Origin: Candidatus Aegiribacteria sp.
GTDB taxonomy: Bacteria > Fermentibacterota > Fermentibacteria > Fermentibacterales > JCC-6
NCBI GenBank assembly: GCA_030594645.1
Contig: JAUVEU010000002.1
Location: 20,949-84,948 of the forward strand
Length of the DNA stretch: 64,000 nucleotides
Direction: 5' to 3'
Shown one piece after another: positions 52,533 to 61,500 of the stretch. The position numbers and the translations under genes were made by a program. The number at the start of each line of letters is the position of its first letter. Position 1 is the first letter of the stretch. A model generated the notes under the pieces. The model searched no databases. It saw nothing but the letters and a program-made list of their open reading frames with translations, and was not told where the DNA came from.

Positions 52533-53252
52533 TCAGACAATACTACCGACTACCTGTTTTCGGTAGGTCAGAGTGAGACCGGTAACAGTCTCAGCGCCTC
52601 CTTCCAGCAGTATTTCTGAAGCGCTGTCCATAGTGCTGCAAGTGGTAGCAACATCATCTATCAACCATATATGAACACCAGCAGGTACTTTCCTTCGATT
52701 CCTCAACCTGAATACTCCCTGAACATTCGTTCTTCGCTCGGCTACAGAAAGCCCTACCTGAGAACGGCCGTCATCTCTGGACAACAGATTCATGTTTCGA
52801 GTACCCGTTCGCGAAGCCAGTGCTCCGGAGATAAGGAAGGACTGGTTATACCCCCGCTCACGTATTCTTTTTCTTCCCGCAGGAACTGGAACCAGAACAT
52901 CGTCAGTTTCCGGAAGAGCCATCGAATTTTTCAGAATCATATCAGCGGCCGTCCGTGCGAGGTATTTTTCTCCGTTGAACTTCAGCCTAAGCACTATCTC
53001 TCTTGGCAATCCTCTGTACAGGACAGCTGAATATATGGAAATACCACTGGATAATTCCTCAGCCTTTCCCTTTGATGAGACCGGGCTGAAAGAAGCGCCG
53101 GTTCTGCTCCAGTGTACATGCCTGCAGGGGTCTATTCTCAACCTGCACCATGGACATAGGTATTCATTTTCCCTTCTTCTGCCTCCGCATCCAGGACATA
53201 CGGTGGTCAGGAAGAGACGGAGAAGATTCCGCGGTAACGCAGATAGAGCCAT
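52533..53252 (-). CDS. comF: ComF family protein (phosphoribosyltransferase-like)
   Basis: The 239-residue protein has an N-terminal zinc finger (VCPGCGGRRRENEYLCPWC) and a C-terminal phosphoribosyltransferase motif IWLIDDVATTCSTMDSASEI. ComF/GntX proteins act in DNA uptake or related metabolism; the enzymatic activity is not settled. Its ATG lies inside the lgt coding region, a 46-base overlap in another frame. The short basic N-terminus before the cysteines is normal for ComF, which supports that start. Confidence 0.9.
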   Translation of the reverse strand: MALSALPRNLLRLFLTTVCPGCGGRRRENEYLCPWCRLRIDPCRHVHWSRTGASFSPVSSKGKAEELSSGISIYSAVLYRGLPREIVLRLKFNGEKYLARTAADMILKNSMALPETDDVLVPVPAGRKRIRERGYNQSFLISGALASRTGTRNMNLLSRDDGRSQVGLSVAERRTNVQGVFRLRNRRKVPAGVHIWLIDDVATTCSTMDSASEILLEGGAETVTGLTLTYRKQVVGSIV

Positions 53253-54016
53253 ACTCCCAGTATAAAAGCGGAAAGAAACATTATCAGACTGATTATCTGA
53301 TTGTCATTAAAACTATAGCCCATGATTTGGCTATAGGCGTGATCAAAATAGCGAAACTCTTCTATACCGAATCTGGTGACACCGTACAAACCCAGAAACA
53401 GACAGAAGATAAAACCGGGAAAGTGTTTACGCCGATCAGCCCACAGGAGAATTCCTATTATGAACAATCCGGATAATGAGCTGTAAAGTTGCGTTGGATG
53501 AATATGTGAACCTGGGATAATTCCGGTGTTGAAGTAGGGCATTGCAGAATCAGGAAATGAAATTCCCAGGGAACATGATGTTTCTGCGCCGAAGCAGCAT
53601 CCGTTCAAAAAACAGCCGATCCTGGTTATGAAAATACCAAGTGCAAATGAAGGAATAATGACATCCGCGAGTTTCCATTTTGGGAGATGCTTTCTCCAAA
53701 TTGTATAGAACCCGACTGCCACGGCAAGAATCACGCCGCCCAGCATGCTGAGACCGTACAGACCCTTCCATATAGCAATTACATCCAGCCAGTGCCCCTG
53801 GAATTCGGACATATGCGTTACTACATAGAAAACCCGTGATCCTACTATAGCAGCAATCATCAGGCGCACACCAAGGTCGTAGATATCCCCTCTGGATATT
53901 CCCGCAGCTTCTCCTCTTCTGGCGGCAAGCCAGAGCCCCAGCATGAAGGAAACAGCCAGCATCAATCCATAGGAGTTGATAGGCAGCGAACCGATTTTAA
54001 ACAGAACCGGGTGCAT
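53207..54016 (-). CDS. lgt: Prolipoprotein diacylglyceryl transferase
   Basis: Lgt attaches diacylglycerol to the lipobox cysteine of prolipoproteins in the inner membrane. The 269-residue protein has seven hydrophobic segments, the conserved ITRIGCFLNGCCFGAETS (the NGxxxG region) and HPTQLYSSLSGLF, containing the catalytic histidine. The last 15 codons overlap comF. With lspA at 38 kb and several lipobox-like proteins in the window, the lipoprotein pathway is present. Confidence 0.93.
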   Translation of the reverse strand: MHPVLFKIGSLPINSYGLMLAVSFMLGLWLAARRGEAAGISRGDIYDLGVRLMIAAIVGSRVFYVVTHMSEFQGHWLDVIAIWKGLYGLSMLGGVILAVAVGFYTIWRKHLPKWKLADVIIPSFALGIFITRIGCFLNGCCFGAETSCSLGISFPDSAMPYFNTGIIPGSHIHPTQLYSSLSGLFIIGILLWADRRKHFPGFIFCLFLGLYGVTRFGIEEFRYFDHAYSQIMGYSFNDNQIISLIMFLSAFILGVWLYLRYRGIFSVSS

Positions 54017-54069
54017 TGTCAGAACCTCCCTAGGAGCCTAATCTATGGTGTGAGTTGATTCCTGTCACT

Positions 54070-55293
54070 TCACACTTCTCTCCAGTACATTCCTGCATTA
54101 ACAGCAAGCCCCAGCAGGAAGAAAACTACGATCATCTGACTTCCTCCGTAGCTTATCAGAGGAAGAGGGAGTCCGGTTACAGGCATGATTCCCACTGTCA
54201 TTCCAACATTAACAAAGACATGAATGGTGAAATATGCTGCTATTCCAGCAGTTACAAGCGAGTTGAAAGCATTGACAGATTTCCTTGCTGCAAGGGTTAT
54301 TCTCCAGATAAGGAGAAAGAATGTTGCAAGCAGAATCAATCCACCAAGGAAACCTGTCTCTTCCGCCCATACCGAAAACACGAAATCAGTATGCCTGGCC
54401 GGCAGGTAAGCCAGTTCTTTCTGTGCGCCCTGAAGAAAACCCTGGCCAAATAAACCTCCTGATCCAACCGCTACTTCTGACTGAATGATATTCCATCCGG
54501 CTCCGTGCGGATCGCTTGAAGGATCAAGAAAAGTGATCAGTCTTGATCGCTGATACGTCTCGAGTAGATTCCATGCGAAGGGTGTCAGAGCTGCAACAAT
54601 GGAATTCCCCCCCATGAAAATCAGCCAGGTTGAGAACGGATATCTCCGCCTGTATAGTATTAATCCAAGAATACACATGAACAGGATCCAGAAAATGATG
54701 TGTATTGAGGAGACAGCGGCCAGAAACGGGCTTACGATAAGATATATCCATCCAGGACCGTATCCGGCCCAGATGAATATCGCAAGCACTATCATTATCA
54801 TTGCGACTGAAGTCCCGAGATCAGGCTGGAGAAGCGTCAGAATTATGGCTGGAAGAATGGTTAAAAACACCAGGAGTTCACCATATTTTCTGGGTCGGAC
54901 TCTGAGTGATGAGAGCCACCATGAACTCATCAGAATCAATCCTGCCTTTGCTATCTCGGATGGCTGTATATGCAGGGGACCTATGATGATCCAGCGATCT
55001 GCAGGTCCGCTTCCCAGAAATATGGTAGCCAGGAGAAGCAGACAGGTCAGCAGATAAAGAACCGGAGAAATCTCTTCAAGTCTTCGAAAGGAAATCCATG
55101 TCCCGACAAGGAAAAAGACTATTCCTATAACCACCCAGAGTACCTGTTTTCTGAACAGTCCGCTTTCAGAAACCGCCATGGATGCGGAATATACCGTACT
55201 GAGGCCAATTGCAAGCAGTATTACGATTGAAATAATCAGAAACAGATCGGGGCGGTCTCTTCCTATCAGTTCAATCACTCCCCTCTTCTGCAA
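54070..55293 (-). CDS. rodA: Peptidoglycan polymerase RodA
   Basis: RodA is the SEDS-family glycosyltransferase of the elongation machinery. The 407-residue protein has about ten membrane segments, PADRWIIIGPLHIQPSEIAK, LLQPDLGTS (the catalytic Asp region), SSDPHGAGWNIIQSEVAVG and GGLFGQGF, and ends LPLISYGGSQMIVVFFLLGL. The TTG at 55293 overlaps mrdA by 23 bases; a GTG at 55278 overlaps the mrdA stop and is an alternative start. It is the last gene of the shape cluster. Confidence 0.94.
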   Translation of the reverse strand: MQKRGVIELIGRDRPDLFLIISIVILLAIGLSTVYSASMAVSESGLFRKQVLWVVIGIVFFLVGTWISFRRLEEISPVLYLLTCLLLLATIFLGSGPADRWIIIGPLHIQPSEIAKAGLILMSSWWLSSLRVRPRKYGELLVFLTILPAIILTLLQPDLGTSVAMIMIVLAIFIWAGYGPGWIYLIVSPFLAAVSSIHIIFWILFMCILGLILYRRRYPFSTWLIFMGGNSIVAALTPFAWNLLETYQRSRLITFLDPSSDPHGAGWNIIQSEVAVGSGGLFGQGFLQGAQKELAYLPARHTDFVFSVWAEETGFLGGLILLATFFLLIWRITLAARKSVNAFNSLVTAGIAAYFTIHVFVNVGMTVGIMPVTGLPLPLISYGGSQMIVVFFLLGLAVNAGMYWREV

Positions 55294-56986
55294 AGTAACT
55301 CGAAAGGATTCTTTCTGCTACTGGTCCGGCAACAGCGCCGCCATGTCCTCCATGTTCAATAACAACACATATAGCAAGAGGCATTGGATCCCGCACGAAA
55401 CCGATTACCAGAGCATGATCTTCTCCCGGGCATTCAGCTGTACCGGTTTTCCCCCAGAAATCCAGAGATGAATCAGAAAAGGTGTTATAAAGAGTTCCTC
55501 TTCTGGAAGTAACCACCCTGAGCATCCCCTCGGTCACAGTATCAAATGCGGAATCTGTGACAGCGCCATGGGAAAGAACCGGATTCATGATTTTTCTTTG
55601 GAGAAGAATTCCTGGAAACGGCATTTCACCTCTTGAGGCGATAATTCCGGCAGTCACTGCAAGCTGAAGAGGTGTTGCAAGAAGCTCTCCCTGACCGATT
55701 GAGATATTAAGCAGGTTACCCAGACCCCACCCATCATTGCCATATGCGCGATTCAAATAATCGGAATCAGGAATCAAACCGCTTTTTTCTCCTATAAGAA
55801 CATCTGTGAGCCTGGATCCCATCCCGAAGCATGCTGTATATTCAGCAAGTTCATTAATCGTACCCAGCTGCACTGTCCTGTAGAAAAATACGTCACATGA
55901 CTGTTCAAGTGCCTGTACTACATTTAATCTGCCATGAGCTGCCCAGCATCCAAATTCGGTATCTCCCAGTGTCAGTGATCCGTAGCAGGGATTAGGCATG
56001 TAGTCAGGGGAAATCAAACCCTCTGAAAGCAGCCAGCAGGCTGTAATAACCTTAAAAGTGGAGGCAGGTGGATAAGCCGCCGCCCATGCTCTTTCAAAAA
56101 GGGGATTGTACTGGTTATCGAGAATGGCAGTCCATTCATCCTGAGTGATACCACGCGCAAACATATTCGGATCAAACGTTGGAATCGAAGCGGCACAGAG
56201 AATGTCCCCGTTTTCATAGTCAATGACCACTACTGCTCCGGGTATTCCAGTCTGTTCCAGTTCTGTTATCGCAATACGCTGCAAACCCGCGTCTATCGTA
56301 AGGGTTACGTTCCCGCCAGGTACAGGATCTTCTGAAGAAGCGCCTCTAAATTCTTCTACAATCCTGCCGAGTGCATCAACTACTTCCCGCTGAAGACCTG
56401 GAATTCCGCGAAGTGTTTCATTGAGTCTGAGTTCAAGACCCGTCCTGCCGGTAATCTCCCCTCTGAATGAATTCTGATCATCAGCTAATCCAACATACCC
56501 CAGAATGTGACAGAAATCCTCCGGTCTGTGGTAACGTCTAAGAGGAGCAACATCAATTACCACACCTGGTATTCTGTACAGATTCTCCGCTATTGAACTG
56601 ACCTTCTCCACACCCAGTCCCTCCCTGAGTACTACCGGTCTGTGAGGTACATTTGAAGCTTCATCAAGGATCTCATTCAGTTCGCCCTCGGTCATTTCAA
56701 GCTGTTGTTCGACAAGTGCTGCATTGGCCCTATTGAATTCCGAAGGTACTGCGGAAACGATAAAGGCAGGTTTACTGTCAGCAAGGATAATACCATTCCT
56801 GTCGCTGATTACTCCACGCGGAGCCGGTGTTACGATAACTCTAATATGGTTCTGGCTTGACAGCCCTCTGTAATACTCGCCCTTTATTATCTGAAGATAA
56901 ATCAGCTTTGCTCCAAGCAGAATAAAGAGGATTGATACTACGGACAGAGAGAAGAAGAATGGCCAGTTTTTGCTGTTTCCATACAT
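55271..56986 (-). CDS. mrdA: Penicillin-binding protein 2
   Basis: PBP2 cross-links lateral-wall peptidoglycan. The 571-residue protein has an N-terminal membrane helix (about 8-33), a dimerisation/pedestal region to about 220, and a transpeptidase domain with STFK (309-312), SCD after it, and KTGTAE toward the C-terminus. The order mrdA-rodA downstream of mreCD is the classical rod gene order. Confidence 0.95.
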   Translation of the reverse strand: MYGNSKNWPFFFSLSVVSILFILLGAKLIYLQIIKGEYYRGLSSQNHIRVIVTPAPRGVISDRNGIILADSKPAFIVSAVPSEFNRANAALVEQQLEMTEGELNEILDEASNVPHRPVVLREGLGVEKVSSIAENLYRIPGVVIDVAPLRRYHRPEDFCHILGYVGLADDQNSFRGEITGRTGLELRLNETLRGIPGLQREVVDALGRIVEEFRGASSEDPVPGGNVTLTIDAGLQRIAITELEQTGIPGAVVVIDYENGDILCAASIPTFDPNMFARGITQDEWTAILDNQYNPLFERAWAAAYPPASTFKVITACWLLSEGLISPDYMPNPCYGSLTLGDTEFGCWAAHGRLNVVQALEQSCDVFFYRTVQLGTINELAEYTACFGMGSRLTDVLIGEKSGLIPDSDYLNRAYGNDGWGLGNLLNISIGQGELLATPLQLAVTAGIIASRGEMPFPGILLQRKIMNPVLSHGAVTDSAFDTVTEGMLRVVTSRRGTLYNTFSDSSLDFWGKTGTAECPGEDHALVIGFVRDPMPLAICVVIEHGGHGGAVAGPVAERILSSYFAEEGSD

Positions 56987-56990
56987 TCAG

Positions 56991-57476
56991 TTATCCTGAT
57001 ACTCTATGTGCTCTGATATGTGTAAACCAGGTGCTTGCTGAAATAATCAAGGCTCCTAATACTGTTGTAATCAGAACTCTGGGCAGGGATAGAAGCAGCA
57101 GTGAACTGAAACCTGATCCAAAGGGGCGTGACGCAACGATAATGAAGACAGAATCAGACACCACCACAGCCACAGCTGCCATGAGCAGAAAGGAACCCCT
57201 TCCTTCACCGGCGGAAATCTCACCAAGAATTCCTGCAGCATACAGTCCTGCTAACAGCGCGAGAGAAGAAGAACCGGGAGGTTGATGAAGCAGAAGATCA
57301 AGACAAAGGCCGGACCAGAAGGCTCCATCTACGGCCCATCTACTCCCATGATTCTCAGCAAAGTAAACAAGAACCAGAGGGAGAAGAGATGGAGTCAGAA
57401 AAACCCGTCCGACTGTCAGTTCCAGCAGGAATTGAATAATAACAGTAACTGAAAGCAGAAGTAGCCTGATCTGCAT
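56991..57476 (-). CDS. mreD: Rod shape-determining protein MreD
   Basis: A 161-residue integral membrane protein with five or six hydrophobic segments and the MreD-typical GLCLDLLLHQPPGSSSLALL region and a small polar C-terminus. MreD bridges MreC and the PBP2-RodA complex. Sequence conservation in MreD is low; the assignment rests on size, topology and position between mreC and mrdA. Confidence 0.85.
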   Translation of the reverse strand: MQIRLLLLSVTVIIQFLLELTVGRVFLTPSLLPLVLVYFAENHGSRWAVDGAFWSGLCLDLLLHQPPGSSSLALLAGLYAAGILGEISAGEGRGSFLLMAAVAVVVSDSVFIIVASRPFGSGFSSLLLLSLPRVLITTVLGALIISASTWFTHIRAHRVSG

Positions 57477-57511
57477 ATTCTACCTTTCACCATTTATAGC
57501 AATATACGTTA

Positions 57512-58300
57512 TTACTGTGTATTGCCGGAAGAAGTTTCATCGGGCAGAAGTATTAGAACCTCACCGGTATTTCTGAAATCAACTGCTGACTCAACATCAA
57601 GCTTCAGCGCGAGCCCTGATTCCCCTGAAGAAACCCTCGTTACTATGCCTGCAAAAAGTCCATCAGGATACACTCCGCCAAACCTTGATGTAAGCACTCT
57701 GTCTCCTATTTCTACGCCGCTCGTAAGATCAACATGCACGAGTTCGAGATCCCCGGTGGAAGATGACTGCAGAATTCCATAGGCTCCGGATGGCCATGTT
57801 ACGCAACTGATGTTAACTGATGGGTTAGTAATAGGCAGAATCTCACTGGTTGTCTCCTGTACGGAACTCACAATTCCAACCAGGCCTGAGGAAGAGATGC
57901 ATACGGAATTCAATACCACACCATCACGAGTCCCGCGATCAACAACCATGGTTCCGGTTACAAGACCCTCTGACCTGTAAAGCACTCTTGCGGGAAGAGC
58001 ATGTCTGTTACCTGTCCTGGTAATACCAAGTAGAATGCGGTATTGATCTACCTTGATCGCTTCTTCTCTGAGAATAGCATTTTCAAGCAATAATTGCATG
58101 ATATCGTTTCTGAGTTCATCTATTACAGGAGAATCAGAACGATTAAAGAACATTGTTGAAAACCTGGCGCCCATCCAGCTCCCCAGTCCACCAAGAAGAA
58201 CAGGCCCGATCAACAGCAGTACTATTGAAAACACAACGTACAGAAGTAATCTTCTCCCTTTATTACTCATTGTGCGACGGGTTTTTTTAGCAAGGCTCAT
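57512..58300 (-). CDS. mreC: Rod shape-determining protein MreC
   Basis: The 262-residue protein has an N-terminal membrane helix (about 18-40), a short coiled coil (RNDIMQLLLENAILREEAIK), and the beta-barrel domain with VIDRGTRDGVVLNSVCIS-like and GVEIGDRVLTSRFGGVYPDGLFAGIV strands typical of MreC. It scaffolds PBP2 in the periplasm. The start could be ATG at 58300 or the second one ten codons in; neither has a strong binding site. It lies 9 bases after mreB. Confidence 0.92.
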   Translation of the reverse strand: MSLAKKTRRTMSNKGRRLLLYVVFSIVLLLIGPVLLGGLGSWMGARFSTMFFNRSDSPVIDELRNDIMQLLLENAILREEAIKVDQYRILLGITRTGNRHALPARVLYRSEGLVTGTMVVDRGTRDGVVLNSVCISSSGLVGIVSSVQETTSEILPITNPSVNISCVTWPSGAYGILQSSSTGDLELVHVDLTSGVEIGDRVLTSRFGGVYPDGLFAGIVTRVSSGESGLALKLDVESAVDFRNTGEVLILLPDETSSGNTQ

Positions 58301-58309
58301 ATTGAAATA

Positions 58310-59359
58310 CTACTGAAGAAGAAGGTTTCGATACCGATAGATATCTTCCAGAATCAATCCCGCTCCGAGAACAGTACATGACAAAGGATTATCAGCAACC
58401 CGTATCGGCAGACCGGTCTCGCTCATAAGAAGCCTGTCAAGTCCACGAAGCAGCGCACCGCCGCCTGTCATGACAATACCACGGTCAACGATATCACTGG
58501 CAAGTTCAGGTGGAGTCTTCTCGAGACCATGTCGCACAGCTTCAACAATGGTACCAATAACTTCCTTCAGCGCATTTCTGATGTCTTCGGAACTGATGGA
58601 ATAGGTTTCCGGAATACCGTTTACAAAATCAAGACCGCTTACCTCATATTCCCGGTCATCACTTTTTAGAACAGTACCCATTCTGAGTTTTACTACCTCA
58701 GCGGTTCTCTCCCCTATAAGCAGACTGTATCGTTTCTTGAGATATCCTGCAATAGCCTCATCAATTTCATCTCCGCCAATTCTGATGGAATTATTCGCGG
58801 CAATAGTGGAAAGACTTATTACTGCGACCTCTGTAGTGCCGCCGCCTATGTCAACAACCATGTTGCCAGCAGCTCCCTCAACGGATATTCCTACACCTAT
58901 GGCGGACGCTAAAGGTTCTGAAACAAGGAGCACTTCCCTTGCACCGGCTCTTTCAAGCGCTGTTCTCACAGCGGAGATTTCTACTTCAGTTATGCCGCTT
59001 GGAACACAGACAAGCACTCTCGGACGCATTGAAAATCTTCTCGTTTGAGCCATACCGAAGAACTCTCTGAGCATAGCCATTGTCGCAGTAGCGTTTGTTA
59101 TTACACCATCCTTGAGTGGTTTTACAGCATCAAGTGTAGACCCTGTACGACCAAGCATTGCTTTCGCATCATCACCTACAGCAACGACTTCGCCTGTTTC
59201 TCTGTCAACTGCTACAACACTGGGCTGATCAAGAACGATACCTTTCCCCTGAAGGTAAATAAGGGTATTGGCCGTTCCGAGATCAATTGCCATGGCAGTT
59301 GAAAGAAGTGTTCCCGGCTTTCTTCCGAAAAATCCGCTTAAGAAACCAGATGTACTCAT
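58310..59359 (-). CDS. mreB: Rod shape-determining actin MreB
   Basis: MreB is the bacterial actin that guides lateral wall synthesis. The 349-residue protein has AIDLGTANTLIYLQGKGIVLD near the N-terminus (phosphate 1), GGGTTEVAVISL (phosphate 2), GGDEIDEAIAGYLKKRY and the adenosine motif IVMTGGGALLRGLD. Residues 1-20 extend the usual start by about 15 with a Gly/Phe stretch, perhaps an amphipathic membrane-binding end. GGAGG precedes the ATG. It heads the cluster. Confidence 0.97.
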   Translation of the reverse strand: MSTSGFLSGFFGRKPGTLLSTAMAIDLGTANTLIYLQGKGIVLDQPSVVAVDRETGEVVAVGDDAKAMLGRTGSTLDAVKPLKDGVITNATATMAMLREFFGMAQTRRFSMRPRVLVCVPSGITEVEISAVRTALERAGAREVLLVSEPLASAIGVGISVEGAAGNMVVDIGGGTTEVAVISLSTIAANNSIRIGGDEIDEAIAGYLKKRYSLLIGERTAEVVKLRMGTVLKSDDREYEVSGLDFVNGIPETYSISSEDIRNALKEVIGTIVEAVRHGLEKTPPELASDIVDRGIVMTGGGALLRGLDRLLMSETGLPIRVADNPLSCTVLGAGLILEDIYRYRNLLLQ

Positions 59360-59390
59360 TTCACCTCCAGTAAACTAACAAGTAACATGT

Positions 59391-59419
59391 TGAATAGTAA
59401 ACATTCAGCTCTGCGTCAA
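59391..59419 (-). promoter_or_regulatory. Candidate mreB operon promoter
   Basis: On the minus strand TTGACG (59419-59414) and TATTCA (59396-59391) are separated by 17 bases, about 30 bases before the mreB ATG. The -10 is weak. The 140-base gap after the lipoprotein gene is one of the few in this strand-uniform region, which supports an own promoter here. Confidence 0.35.
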
Positions 59420-59499
59420 CTCCTTGCTGAAACGGATAAAAGTGATATTCAGAGATTAAATCTGCATGTGCATGATTTCAGTTAACGCTACCTTTAACG

Positions 59500-60294
59500 T
59501 TATCTTTGCGGAATGTTCCAGGCGGGCTGCCATGAAGTACTTGCATCAAGAGTGTCAACAGGAATTGGAACGATCATCTCCCAAATACCCTCCCAGGGTA
59601 CCGCAGACGAATTTATATCCGTTAACTCAATGCTTACAGAATTAGAGTTAATAGACAGAATCCATTTCCAGGGCCACGCCCTGTACTCGTCATGAGGGGA
59701 AGAAGCGGTTATCTCGAATTTGCCTGAATCCCAGATACAGATTGAAGGAAACAGATCTCCACTATTCATTGACAGATACATGTATCCCGCCGAATCGGGA
59801 ACAGTGAAAGACCATTCGATGGTGTCGTTCCCAATCAGGGCACCATCAGCAATCATCCATGATTCCAGAAGTAAGGGGAAACCTGTTCTGATCAGATATA
59901 TCAGATCCCTTGTACTAATAGTCCCCGATCCAGTTTGAAGTCCGCCTGGCATAAATACTGCATAGCCATCCTGGGGTGTATAGATCAGAATCCCTGTTGA
60001 ATCACCATTCATTGAAAGAACGGGTTTACCGTCAGGTCCGTAGAAATCACCCCTGAGCAGATTGTCCAGAGTACTTCCCCAGAGTACGAAAGGTCCCCTG
60101 GCTACAAGATTGCTTCCCTGAAGTCTAACGTTTCCACGAAGCTGAAAGCAACCCAGATTCCCCCACCCGAATGAAATTCTACTGGCATAGATTTCGCTTT
60201 GACTTCGAAGACTATCTCTTGTAACTGTACGAAGTCCGCAGGATGGGAAAATAAGCACAATAAGAAACAAAGAAGCCGCTGCAGCTATTCGCAT
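59500..60294 (-). CDS. Lipoprotein, function unknown
   Basis: The 264-residue protein has an N-terminal lipobox (LIFPSC, Cys at about residue 19), so it should be lipidated by Lgt and cut by LspA. The mature part is beta-strand rich with repeats of small hydrophobic and Gly turns (GSNLVARGPFVLWGSTLDNL, PDGKPVLSMNGDSTGIL) in the style of LolB/DUF4292 lipoprotein carriers, but no family is certain. It is followed by mreB after a 140-base gap. Confidence 0.65.
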   Translation of the reverse strand: MRIAAAASLFLIVLIFPSCGLRTVTRDSLRSQSEIYASRISFGWGNLGCFQLRGNVRLQGSNLVARGPFVLWGSTLDNLLRGDFYGPDGKPVLSMNGDSTGILIYTPQDGYAVFMPGGLQTGSGTISTRDLIYLIRTGFPLLLESWMIADGALIGNDTIEWSFTVPDSAGYMYLSMNSGDLFPSICIWDSGKFEITASSPHDEYRAWPWKWILSINSNSVSIELTDINSSAVPWEGIWEMIVPIPVDTLDASTSWQPAWNIPQR

Positions 60295-60298
60295 TACT

Positions 60299-60502
60299 TT
60301 ATGCTGAACCGAACTTCTCCTGAAGAGCTGTTATTCTTTTTTCGAATTCGTATTCTTTTCCGTACTTCGCCTTGCGGGCAAGTAGTGACTTGTTATCAGG
60401 TATTTTCTCCAGGAGCTTATCCAGCATCAACAAAGCCTTCTTCCTGTTGCCGCTTTTCACTTCACTGTCTATCTTTTCCAGCAGTTCACTCAATTTAGCC
60501 AC
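60299..60502 (-). CDS. Small TPR-like helical protein
   Basis: A 67-residue protein built of two or three amphipathic helices (KLSELLEKIDSEVKSGNRKKAL, then LDKLLEKIPDNKSLLARKAKYG) with the spacing of one TPR unit. It has no signal. A role as adaptor is possible but unproven. It lies between the PHP gene (8-base overlap) and the lipoprotein gene (4-base gap). Confidence 0.6.
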   Translation of the reverse strand: MAKLSELLEKIDSEVKSGNRKKALLMLDKLLEKIPDNKSLLARKAKYGKEYEFEKRITALQEKFGSA

Positions 60503-61400
60503 GTGCTACCTCCTGTTTTTCGCCAACGCACAGATCCAGGAAATCTTTAATCATTTCAATTGTTATATGAAATCCATTCTGTTTTCCACCCAGTGGAACA
60601 GCATCCTGCTTACGACCATGATAGTCAGTTCCACCAGTGAGAACAAGTTCATATCTACTTGCAAACTCCTCAAGCAAACCGGTAAACGATGCGGAATGAC
60701 TGGGATAATAAGCTTCAATACCTGCCAGTCCGTAGTTTTTCATTCGGCCAAAAAATAGTTTCAGCTCGTTCGGTTCCATTTGAATATATCCCGGATGAGC
60801 CATTACGGGCAATCCGTCAGCATCGGCTATAAGACGAACTGCTTCATGAACTGGAAGCCTGTCTCTGTCAACGTATGCGGGTTTCCCCTTTGCCAGGAAT
60901 CTGTCAAAGGCCTCTCTGAAATTACTCACATATCCACCTGCTATAAGAGCTTCCGCAATGTGTGGCCGACCGATAACATCTCCGCCTGCAATGAGTTTCA
61001 ATGAATCAATGTCGACATGCATACCTAATTTACTGAGTTTTTCCAGTATCCTGGGATTTCTTCTTTCTCTGCCTCCCTGAATAAAGGTTATGGCTTTACC
61101 AAGAGGAGTTGACCCGGATATCAGTTTTTCAGGGTCAGCCCCTGGGAAATACCCAAGTAGATGAGCGGTTAAACCTTTCTCTTCAAGATTAACACTCAGT
61201 TCCACGCCTGGAATCATGGTTATTCCCATCGAATCAGCAGCTTCCATTCCGCTTGGAATACCATCAAATGTATCATGATCGGTTATTGCGATCATGGATA
61301 AATCCCTCTCTGCAGCAAGCTCAATCAGCTCGAAAGGTGATCGGGTTCCATCAGAAGCTGTACTGTGTAAATGAAGATCAACATAATTGTGCATGTGCAA
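60495..61400 (-). CDS. PHP-domain metal phosphoesterase, TrpH/RNase AM type
   Basis: The 301-residue protein has the PHP motifs: VDLHLHSTASDGT (H-x-H), AITDHDTFDG, PGVELSV, GRPHIAEALI, VMAHPGYIQ and a final GGTDYHG. These bind two or three metal ions. E. coli YciV (RNase AM) of this group removes nucleotides from RNA 5' ends and hydrolyses pAp. The start has two adjacent ATG-type options (MHMHNY). It begins the long minus-strand block. Confidence 0.88.
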   Translation of the reverse strand: MHMHNYVDLHLHSTASDGTRSPFELIELAAERDLSMIAITDHDTFDGIPSGMEAADSMGITMIPGVELSVNLEEKGLTAHLLGYFPGADPEKLISGSTPLGKAITFIQGGRERRNPRILEKLSKLGMHVDIDSLKLIAGGDVIGRPHIAEALIAGGYVSNFREAFDRFLAKGKPAYVDRDRLPVHEAVRLIADADGLPVMAHPGYIQMEPNELKLFFGRMKNYGLAGIEAYYPSHSASFTGLLEEFASRYELVLTGGTDYHGRKQDAVPLGGKQNGFHITIEMIKDFLDLCVGEKQEVARG

Positions 61401-61500
61401 TTTCCTCCAGAATCAAGAATATTATCAGCTATGAAACACAATGCAACTGCAAAACTCCGGAAATGCTTTACAGAGAGAGACAGAGAATGGAGAAATACGT

